Assembly (NCBI GenBank): GCA_947174645.1
Contig: CAMWJR010000010.1
Coordinates: forward strand, 1-16,003
DNA: 16,003 bases
Source: an uncultured Verrucomicrobiota bacterium
GTDB lineage: Bacteria; Verrucomicrobiota; Verrucomicrobiia; Opitutales; LL51
Direction: 5' to 3'
Shown here: one piece after another, positions 1 to 5,642 of the stretch
Layout of the letters: each line of letters opens with the position of its first letter
Position numbering within the stretch: the stretch's first letter is position 1
Position numbers and translations under genes: made by a program
Notes under the pieces: model-generated
The model's input: only the letters and a program-made list of their open reading frames with translations
Told to the model about the DNA's origin: nothing
The model's database searches: none

Positions 1-2
1 GC

Positions 3-302
3 ATTACGTTGGCGATTAAAAATCCCAACGACATCTATTTTGGAGATCGGAAGTTATGCGGTATTTTAACTGAATCTAAAGTTCAGGGCGAACAGTTACT
101 CTTGGCGGTAACAGGTATTGGGCTCAACGTTTCAGGTGATTTGTCGCAGTTCCCTCAAGAGTTGCAAAACACCGCAACGACCCTCCAACTTTGTGCTCCA
201 GACCAAAACTTATCTATCGATCTTGCTCGTGATTGGGTTATGGAGGCAATGGCGCAGTTGATTCTCAAGTATAAGTACTATAAGTCTTGCGGGTGTGTTT
301 GA
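3..302 (+). CDS. birA: Biotin-[acetyl-CoA-carboxylase] ligase, C-terminal part (5' end outside window)
   Basis: This is the 3' part of a biotin protein ligase, which activates biotin with ATP and attaches it to the carrier lysine of acetyl-CoA carboxylase in the cytoplasm. The reading frame is open to the window edge, so the true start lies upstream and the TTG at position 9 is not a real start. The visible part carries the family core: a PND motif, a DRKLCGIL segment (E. coli BirA has RKLAGIL) and the hydrophobic VTGIGLNV strand (E. coli VIGAGINM). Most relatives read KWPND where this protein reads KNPND; this may be a lineage variant. The frame ends soon after the catalytic core, which leaves little room for a full C-terminal SH3-like domain. 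It lies 20 nt upstream of the ClpX-like gene on the same strand and may be cotranscribed with it. Family assignment is firm. Confidence 0.88.
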   Translation: MTLAIKNPNDIYFGDRKLCGILTESKVQGEQLLLAVTGIGLNVSGDLSQFPQELQNTATTLQLCAPDQNLSIDLARDWVMEAMAQLILKYKYYKSCGCV

Positions 303-322
303 TTCTGTAAAATCGAAATCCA

Positions 323-1921
323 ATGGCCGACGATGATAAGCCAAATTCGTTTGAGGAGTTAACGAAGCAGTTTAGTGAGGTGCTGGGAAAAGTTGGGGCA
401 AACCTCCAATTTTCCGCATTTCCATTTGAAAAAGCAAAAGCAGAAGCTCCAAAGGAGGAAGCGGTTGAAGATGACCGCGAAGCGCTTCAAAAGATTCAGA
501 AATTCAACTACAAGCCTCGGGAGGTCAAGGAATATCTCGACCGATTTGTGATTTCACAAGACGAGGCGAAAAAGGTATTATCGGTGGCGATCTGCGACCA
601 TTACAATCACGTGCGCAATGTCATTACATCGAAAAATCGCAGCCGCTACGAGTACATGAAGCAAAATGTTTTGATTCTCGGTCCAACGGGAGTGGGGAAA
701 ACGTACCTTGTACGGACGATCGCGCGCCTTATTGGAGTTCCATTCGTGAAGGCCGATGCGACAAAGTTTACGGAGACGGGTTACGTCGGGGGCGATGTCG
801 AGGATCTCGTCCGTAACCTCATCAAGATCGCGAACGGCAACGTTGAACTTGCGCAGTATGGCATCATTTTTATCGATGAAATCGACAAAATCACGAACGC
901 GATTGCAGATAATGGCCGTGATGTGTCGGGTCGCGGTGTACAGGTGAATCTGTTAAAGTTGATGGAGGAGACCGAGGTCAATGTCATGAGTCAGGCGGAC
1001 ATGCTAAGCCAGATGCGCACATTGATGTCTTTGGGAAATATCAAAAAACAACCCGATAAAATCAGTACTAAAAACATTTTGTTTATCGTGAGCGGTGCGT
1101 TTGATAAGCTGAGTTCGATTATTAAAAAACGCATTGGGACGGAGCAAATCGGGTTCGGGTCGTCGCATGTTGAATCCCAAGATTTTGAGTTTTTAACGCA
1201 GGTCCAAACGGAAGATTTTATCCAGTATGGCTTTGAACCTGAATTTATTGGACGCCTCCCGGTGCGCGTTGCGTGTCAATTGCTCCGAGAAGCGGAATTA
1301 GAAAAAATCCTTTCGTCGTCTGAGGGCTCGATTTTACGACAGTACAAAGAGGATTTTGCGGGCTATGGGATCGATCTCCAGTTCCATCCGGAAGCGCTCC
1401 GTGTTATTGCGCAGGAAGCAGCAAAGGAAAAAACCGGTGCCCGTGGCCTCTTAACGGTTTTAGAACGTATTTTTCGAAACCTGAAATTCGAATTACCGTC
1501 AACGGATATCCGTCAGCTGACAATTGACGCCGAATCGGCCAAAAATCCCGAAATTTTACTAGAACAGCTTTTGAGAGGATGCGCACCTAGCGACTACAGT
1601 TCTCGAGATCTCGAGCGTTTCGCCAAGACATTTGAAAGCGACTACGGTATTGTTTTGACGTTTACACCGGAAGCGGAAGGTCGGCTGATAGAACTCGCGC
1701 GACGGCAATCAAAGAGCGTCGTAACATTGTGCCATCAGTTATTTGAAGACTATGGTTACGGATTACCTCTGTTATTGGAGAAAGACGCACCGAAACGCTT
1801 TGAAATCCCGCTTGCCGCAGTCGAAAATCCAGGCGATTTTTTATCAAAAGCAATCGCCCAGTCTTACCAGAACCGCTCTGATAACGGCGATGGACCACAA
1901 GCTGGGCCAGTACCTAACTAG
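323..1921 (+). CDS. ClpX-like AAA+ protein unfoldase without zinc-binding domain, extended C-terminus
   Basis: A 532-residue AAA+ ATPase closest to ClpX, the ring-shaped unfoldase that feeds substrates to ClpP. Visible motifs are Walker A GPTGVGKT (120-127), pore loop GYVG (153-156), Walker B IIFIDEID (181-188), an IGF tripeptide (276-278) where ClpX has its ClpP-docking loop, the arginine-finger region EFIGRLP (307-313) and sensor 2 GAR (372-374). Differences from canonical ClpX are clear. The N-terminal four-cysteine zinc domain is absent and replaced by about 60 charged residues. The RKH-loop region (about 215-245) is longer and lacks the RKH motif. About 110 extra C-terminal residues follow the usual end, and residues 430-512 resemble the preceding small domain. 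IGF suggests ClpP partnership, but no clpP is in the window. The ATG lacks a clear Shine-Dalgarno sequence. HslU is less likely, because the GAF segment, IGF loop and EFIGRLP fit ClpX. The organism may have a separate canonical ClpX, so no symbol is given. Confidence 0.85.
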   Translation: MADDDKPNSFEELTKQFSEVLGKVGANLQFSAFPFEKAKAEAPKEEAVEDDREALQKIQKFNYKPREVKEYLDRFVISQDEAKKVLSVAICDHYNHVRNVITSKNRSRYEYMKQNVLILGPTGVGKTYLVRTIARLIGVPFVKADATKFTETGYVGGDVEDLVRNLIKIANGNVELAQYGIIFIDEIDKITNAIADNGRDVSGRGVQVNLLKLMEETEVNVMSQADMLSQMRTLMSLGNIKKQPDKISTKNILFIVSGAFDKLSSIIKKRIGTEQIGFGSSHVESQDFEFLTQVQTEDFIQYGFEPEFIGRLPVRVACQLLREAELEKILSSSEGSILRQYKEDFAGYGIDLQFHPEALRVIAQEAAKEKTGARGLLTVLERIFRNLKFELPSTDIRQLTIDAESAKNPEILLEQLLRGCAPSDYSSRDLERFAKTFESDYGIVLTFTPEAEGRLIELARRQSKSVVTLCHQLFEDYGYGLPLLLEKDAPKRFEIPLAAVENPGDFLSKAIAQSYQNRSDNGDGPQAGPVPN

Positions 1922-1928
1922 CAAAATA

Positions 1929-2018
1929 TGGCGGAGAGAGAGGGGTTCGAACCCTCGATACCATCGCTGGTATGCCGGTTTTCAAGACCGGTGCAATCAA
2001 CCACTCTGCCATCTCTCC
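1929..2018 (-). tRNA. tRNA-Ser, anticodon UGA, CCA encoded
   Basis: On the minus strand this folds into a complete class II tRNA of 90 nt. The 7-bp acceptor stem is GGAGAGA (2012-2018) paired with TCTCTCC (1933-1939), followed by discriminator G and a genomically encoded CCA (1929-1931). The anticodon stem is CCGGT/ACCGG with loop CTTGAAA, giving anticodon TGA at 1982-1984, which reads UCA and other UCN serine codons. A long variable arm built around ACCAGCGATGGT is typical of serine tRNAs. The T arm is GAGGG-TTCGAAC-CCCTC. It begins 9 nt after the kdsB stop on the same strand and is probably released from a kdsB read-through transcript, since the gap has no room for a promoter. Its 3' end is 7 nt from the end of the convergent ClpX-like gene. 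Confidence 0.97.
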
Positions 2019-2027
2019 CAAATTGCG

Positions 2028-2825
2028 CTATTCTACAAACGTGCTTTCCGTCCTAAGCTCGGGATGTTGCTGTAAGAATCGTTCAGCTTCAACAAGATCA
2101 TTCGGAACATCGATGCTCAACGTCGGCCCATGGGCTTCGATACAGTGGATGGGAACGCCGTTTTCCAAGAAACGCAACTGTTCGAGCTGTTCGACCTGAT
2201 CCAAAAATCCCGTTTTTAATGAATGATAGCGTTCCAAGAGCGAACGGCGATAGGCATAAATCCCGATGTGTCCCCAAAAATCACAGCACTGTGTCCAGTC
2301 CTTGTCTGTAGTCCATCCCCTTGATGGATTTTCACGAACATAGGGAATGCAGCTCCGGGAAAAGTAAAGCGCCCGCCCCTGGCAATCACGGACCACCTTG
2401 ACACGGTTCGGATTGTGCAGCAATTCCGAGTTTTTGATGGGGTACACAGCTGTGAGTAATTCAATATCGCCAGCATCAGAACGCAAACGCTTTGAGAGAT
2501 TTTTGAGGAGTTGAATTTCAACGAAAGGTTCGTCCCCTTGGACGTTAATAATAAAATCCCCAGAGAGCTCTTTGATTGCTGAAACAGCGCGGTCCGTTCC
2601 TGAGTTACAATCTGGTGATGTCAGCTTCGCTTCAAATCCCCACTGATGAACAAGTTCCAAGACGGACGAATCATCAACAAGCGCGAACACCTCGTCGAAC
2701 ACTCCAGAACGTGTAACACGCTGCAATATCCACCGCAAAACCGGGATACCGCCGAGTTCTTTTAGGATTTTTTGAGGGAATCGCGACGACGCTAAGCGCG
2801 CCGGAATCACTGCGGTTAACTGCAT
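2028..2825 (-). CDS. kdsB: 3-deoxy-manno-octulosonate cytidylyltransferase (CMP-KDO synthetase)
   Basis: KdsB activates KDO with CTP to CMP-KDO, the donor for the inner core of lipopolysaccharide, in the cytoplasm. The 265-residue protein has the expected motifs: the nucleotide-binding N-terminus IPARLASSRFPQK (7-19), SGTDR (75-79), NVQGDEP (94-100), NPNRVKVV, ALYFSRSCIPY and HIGIYAYRRSLL, then a late DVPNDL. Length is slightly above the E. coli enzyme (about 248). The ATG start is well supported. A GGGGAG Shine-Dalgarno (2832-2837) sits 6 nt upstream, inside the last codons of the 33-residue gene before it. That gene's TAA ends 1 nt before this ATG, so translational coupling is likely. A serine tRNA follows directly. 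The gene implies a Gram-negative outer membrane with KDO-containing LPS. Confidence 0.95.
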   Translation of the reverse strand: MQLTAVIPARLASSRFPQKILKELGGIPVLRWILQRVTRSGVFDEVFALVDDSSVLELVHQWGFEAKLTSPDCNSGTDRAVSAIKELSGDFIINVQGDEPFVEIQLLKNLSKRLRSDAGDIELLTAVYPIKNSELLHNPNRVKVVRDCQGRALYFSRSCIPYVRENPSRGWTTDKDWTQCCDFWGHIGIYAYRRSLLERYHSLKTGFLDQVEQLEQLRFLENGVPIHCIEAHGPTLSIDVPNDLVEAERFLQQHPELRTESTFVE

Positions 2826-2826
2826 C

Positions 2827-2928
2827 TTAAACTCCCCAAACGCGTTTTTTATGCCGATTGGCTTTCGAGCGCTTGCTGCGTTTGTGTTTATTCATCTTGA
2901 GTCGACGTTTTTTCTTGAGGTTTCCCAT
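2827..2928 (-). CDS. 33-residue basic mini-protein, COX24/bS22 (mS38)-like ribosomal protein
   Basis: A 33-codon minus-strand frame begins with ATG at 2926-2928 and ends with TAA at 2827-2829. The protein starts MGNLKKKRRLKMNKHKR and ends HKKRVWGV; more than half its residues are Lys or Arg. This is the pattern of the AURKAIP1/COX24 domain family: mitochondrial small-subunit protein mS38 and the roughly 33-residue actinobacterial bS22, which share a KKRRxKMxKxK-type core. It probably binds rRNA in the small ribosomal subunit. It lies 1 nt upstream of kdsB and its last codons contain the kdsB Shine-Dalgarno. No Shine-Dalgarno of its own is evident; a short AGCG-AAAA-CGCT inverted repeat (2929-2940) abuts the start codon. 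It is too short for most gene finders. The composition, size and motif fit make it more than a chance frame; ribosomal function is inferred from the family. Confidence 0.82.
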   Translation of the reverse strand: MGNLKKKRRLKMNKHKRSKRSKANRHKKRVWGV

Positions 2929-2984
2929 AGCGAAAACGCTTCAAGGGGTAGGGGAATTCGCCTTCAAGTAAAGCTAAATCGTAC

Positions 2985-3009
2985 AAAAAGGCCCTCCGTT
3001 AGAGGGCCT
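2985..3009 (-). terminator. Intrinsic terminator of the ATP/ADP translocase gene
   Basis: AGGCCCTC (2989-2996) and GAGGGCCT (3002-3009) form a perfect 8-bp GC-rich stem with a 5-nt loop. Read on the minus strand the stem is followed by a run of five T (2985-2989 complement, sharing the last base pair). It begins 27 nt after the stop of the translocase gene and so ends that transcript before the mini-protein/kdsB unit. On the plus strand the hairpin is not followed by a T run, so it acts in one direction only. Confidence 0.88.
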
Positions 3010-3036
3010 CGAAATGTGTATCCTAAAACAACAAAT

Positions 3037-4611
3037 TTATTTTTGGGCCTGTGCGGCAGTTGCGGCCTCAACACGAGGGCTAAGTGCCTTGACGGAAAGA
3101 ATCCACAACAAGCAGATGAACAAGAAAATCGCAAAAGTGTAGGGCGCGAGTGTTAGGAGATCACCCTTTTTCGGCAGCGAAAGTGCCGGGAACCATCCGG
3201 AAATTGTCGGAAGAAGCATCAATAACCCCGACTGAATAATGGCACCGCCGCCCTTACCGAGACGTCCGCCAACAACATCTACGACAGCCTTCCCTTTAAC
3301 CTTCATCTCCTCATCAAGAGGAATATAGGCCATCTCTTTTGTCAGATCAAACAACGCGTACTTGACGGCTTTTGAGAACATAACGACGAGCGCACCAAGC
3401 ATAACCGCACAATAAACTGGCGTCAAATTATCGGGCAATACCTGGGCAATTGAATCACGGAAGATGACAAACCCAAAAAACAGTCCGCCGAGGATCAGTA
3501 ACACAATCGGGGTCGCAACGGCAGCGGTGAACCACCGACAAAGGCGCAAAATGTTACCGCCGATGATGAGCATAATGAGTGAAACGATACCGCCATAGAA
3601 CGTGAACTGATTCATGAAGGTATTGTAATCGTTCGGATTCGGGTATTGCATGCCAATTTGCTTCTTCCAAAGTCCCTCGACCAGATTAACACTGATTCCG
3701 TAGCAAATGACGAGTGCGGCAATGAGGCCCAAGTACGGCGAGGTAAAGATGATTTTGAAACTCTGGATGAGCGGCATTTTTTTCTTCTTTTTGTTATTAC
3801 CCGGAAGCTCAGGTTTGTCGTAAAAGCGTTTGTCGGTCAAAACGTAGCGGTAAATCCAGTGATAAACGAGCATCGTCAAGATCCCCAAAACAACGACGGT
3901 CCCCATCATATACTTGAGGGAAAGACCCCAGGCTTCGGCCTCATGTCCGGCCGGGAAGTTCTGACGAATATCGGAGCACCATTCACCAACTTTGCCTTCC
4001 AAAAGAACGGAAAACTGCGCCATCATCGCGAAGAACGCGTACATCCGCTTGGCTTCGGAGGTCTTGGTGATCTGGTTAGCAAACTGCCAGAACGAGAGCG
4101 AGAGCAACGCCGCTCCCCAGATTTCCGCCAAAATGTAGAAGAGTGAGTACGACCAGTTGCCAATAATCATGATCGGGAACTTAAGTGATTCCTGAATAGA
4201 TTCCGGACAAGCCGCTAACCAAGACGCGATTGTTTCTTCCGAAGGATGAAGGACGTCGATGTTCGGATAAATGAGAAACGCAAAACATCCGAAAAAGAGC
4301 AAAAATGGTGTCAATGTCGCATAGAATAGCTGCTCATTTGTAAAAATATTACTCGCCTTCGCATAGAGAACCATGAAGATGATTGCCGAGGGCGCGACAC
4401 AGAAGCTCTTCAAAAACGGAATCACTTCCGCTGCGGAGCCGGTGACGACGAGCGAATCTTTTACATTTCGCAAGCAGGTATAGTTGAAAAGAATGCAGAA
4501 AAAAATCAACCCCATCGGGATCGCTTTTTTCAGCTCATACATGTAGAGCGGAAAGAAAATTTTGCGTAACTTCCCGAACTCTTGGCCATTACCTTGAACG
4601 TTGTCCGACAT
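3037..4611 (-). CDS. Npt1/Npt2-type ATP/ADP (nucleotide) translocase
   Basis: A 524-residue polytopic membrane protein of the NTT/TlcA family, carriers used by Chlamydiae, Rickettsiae and plastids to exchange ATP for ADP plus phosphate or to import nucleotides across the inner membrane. Family signatures are FNYTCLRNVKDSLVVT (42-57), a GISVNLVEGLWKK segment near the middle and KEMAYIPLDEEMKVKGKAVVDVVG from residue 425, continuing into GRLGKGGG. Hydrophobic stretches are consistent with about eleven or twelve membrane helices. A lysine-rich loop (NNKKKKKMP) between helices probably faces the cytoplasm. The soluble C-terminal tail is short and Ala/Gln-rich. The gene is monocistronic: candidate promoter just upstream and an intrinsic terminator just downstream. 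Substrate (ATP/ADP antiport, or NTP import with protons) cannot be told from sequence alone. Presence strongly suggests life inside, or in close contact with, eukaryotic cells. Confidence 0.95.
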   Translation of the reverse strand: MSDNVQGNGQEFGKLRKIFFPLYMYELKKAIPMGLIFFCILFNYTCLRNVKDSLVVTGSAAEVIPFLKSFCVAPSAIIFMVLYAKASNIFTNEQLFYATLTPFLLFFGCFAFLIYPNIDVLHPSEETIASWLAACPESIQESLKFPIMIIGNWSYSLFYILAEIWGAALLSLSFWQFANQITKTSEAKRMYAFFAMMAQFSVLLEGKVGEWCSDIRQNFPAGHEAEAWGLSLKYMMGTVVVLGILTMLVYHWIYRYVLTDKRFYDKPELPGNNKKKKKMPLIQSFKIIFTSPYLGLIAALVICYGISVNLVEGLWKKQIGMQYPNPNDYNTFMNQFTFYGGIVSLIMLIIGGNILRLCRWFTAAVATPIVLLILGGLFFGFVIFRDSIAQVLPDNLTPVYCAVMLGALVVMFSKAVKYALFDLTKEMAYIPLDEEMKVKGKAVVDVVGGRLGKGGGAIIQSGLLMLLPTISGWFPALSLPKKGDLLTLAPYTFAIFLFICLLWILSVKALSPRVEAATAAQAQK

Positions 4612-4625
4612 AAATAGTGCCCCCG

Positions 4626-4652
4626 ATTATACCCATTCGCGCTTGGGTGCAA
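4626..4652 (-). promoter_or_regulatory. Candidate promoter of the translocase gene
   Basis: On the minus strand a perfect TATAAT (4626-4631) is preceded by TTGCAC (4647-4652) with a 15-bp spacer, shorter than the usual 17. If used, transcription would begin near 4619, only about 8 nt before the ATG, giving a nearly leaderless mRNA. The -10 match is strong; the -35 and spacing are weak. Confidence 0.5.
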
Positions 4653-4716
4653 GATATTTTATCAATAAACATCACATGTTTTTGTCATTTCTGGTGAGTT
4701 GATTTGTAAAACTTAT

Positions 4717-4743
4717 TTGACGTTTAAATTTATTTTTTACAAT
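4717..4743 (+). promoter_or_regulatory. Candidate promoter of the secreted-protein gene
   Basis: TTGACG (4717-4722) and TACAAT (4738-4743) lie in an AT-rich stretch with a 15-bp spacer, just before the ATG at 4761. This would leave a leader of roughly 10 nt. It is divergent from the translocase promoter within the 149-bp intergenic region 4612-4760. The hexamers are good but the spacer is short, so this is tentative. Confidence 0.4.
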
Positions 4744-4760
4744 TAACCCCCAAAGGGAAT

Positions 4761-5510
4761 ATGATAAGAGCGCGCAAGATTACAGCGTTGGTAATGGGAT
4801 TTCAATTGCTGGCAAGTTTGTTGAATGCTCAGGCAACAAACATTGGTACAGCAGGTTGGGTACGTTTTCAGATGCTCCTTGAGGTGATTAACAAAAATAT
4901 TCCCTGTGCAGTCTGTATTGACGAACAAGATCACCAACGTGCGTTTGCCTTAATTGGAAAAAACCTGTTTAATCCTGATGCAGAGGTGCCGTGCTACGAA
5001 CTTCCAGAGGATCAGTTTGCGCGCATAAAGAAAATGTTTTCCAAAAAAGCTACACTTGAAGCCAAGGATGTGGCGCTTGAGAGCGATTTATTGCCGTCGA
5101 TTTTGGAATTAAAAAGCCGTTTACGCGAGGGTAAAGATCAGGATGTTTGGATGTTAATCTATAAAAGCACGTTGTTTGAAAAAAGTGCTGAAGAGTCTGT
5201 GGCTTTTGCTCCTTTGGCAGGAAGTGTAGATAATATGTCGAGTACGAAAAAAATTGAGATCGGTTCGGTAAACGGTAATGCTTCGAATCATGTCGGAACC
5301 TTATGTCGGCAATGGATAACACGCGGAATCAACGATATCTGGGTATGGGTAAAACCACGTGTGAGCCGTCTCTGGTCCAGTGCGAAATTACACTTTAATA
5401 ACATTGGTTCTGAGGCTTGGAATAAAACAAAATCGTACATCGATGCCCCATATATGAATAAGTTTCAACGCGGGAATGAGACAGCAACGAAATCTGTGAG
5501 CACTCAATAG
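4761..5510 (+). CDS. Unrecognised protein with N-terminal signal peptide, probably exported
   Basis: I do not recognise the family of this 249-residue protein. The N-terminus has basic residues (MIRARK), a hydrophobic core (about 8-22) and an AQA|T signal-peptidase I-like site after residue 25, so Sec export is likely. There is no lipobox cysteine and no further clear membrane helix. After the signal come a CxxC pair (C49, C52) and C78, which could form disulphides outside the cytoplasm. The middle (about 85-150) is charged and probably helical; the second half is rich in Trp, Ser and Asn. The ATG follows an AAGGGA element at short distance and a candidate promoter. The gene is divergent from the ATP/ADP translocase and convergent with the SNF2 gene, so it stands alone. 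It may be a host-interaction or periplasmic protein; that is only inference from the signal peptide and context. Confidence 0.7.
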   Translation: MIRARKITALVMGFQLLASLLNAQATNIGTAGWVRFQMLLEVINKNIPCAVCIDEQDHQRAFALIGKNLFNPDAEVPCYELPEDQFARIKKMFSKKATLEAKDVALESDLLPSILELKSRLREGKDQDVWMLIYKSTLFEKSAEESVAFAPLAGSVDNMSSTKKIEIGSVNGNASNHVGTLCRQWITRGINDIWVWVKPRVSRLWSSAKLHFNNIGSEAWNKTKSYIDAPYMNKFQRGNETATKSVSTQ

Positions 5511-5528
5511 TGTCGACCACTGGCGAGG

Positions 5529-5552
5529 TGTTGCGTTAATCGTCGCGCAACA
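5529..5552. repeat. Inverted repeat, possible transcript-end hairpin
   Basis: TGTTGCG (5529-5535) and CGCAACA (5546-5552) form a perfect 7-bp stem with a 10-nt loop, 18 nt after the stop of the secreted-protein gene and in the gap before the convergent SNF2 gene. No T run follows on either strand, so it is not a classical intrinsic terminator. The rest of the 132-bp gap (5511-5642) shows nothing else I can name. Confidence 0.35.
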
Positions 5553-5642
5553 GTGATGTACGAAAGGTAGGCAAAGTGCAGCTCTATTTTAGCGGGCTTC
5601 AATCAAGGTAGTTGAAACGTAGAATGCCAAGTTTTACTTCTC

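Noticed and set aside
600..620. CACGTG core near 607 (and another CACGTG at about 5357) as a parS site
   Set aside because: Only the central six bases match; the flanking arms of the 16-bp parS palindrome are absent, and both lie inside coding sequence.
323..1921. HslU identity for the AAA+ protein
   Set aside because: HslU lacks the IGF loop and has a large inserted I-domain, whereas this protein has IGF and the EFIGRLP segment of ClpX; there is also no hslV neighbour.
3646..4146. A 166-codon open frame on the plus strand opposite the translocase gene
   Set aside because: It lies wholly inside a gene with unmistakable family motifs on the other strand, and its translation shows no recognisable motif; it is an antisense shadow.
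5529..5552. Inverted repeat as an intrinsic terminator
   Set aside because: The stem is real, but no T run follows on either strand, so I list it only as an inverted repeat.
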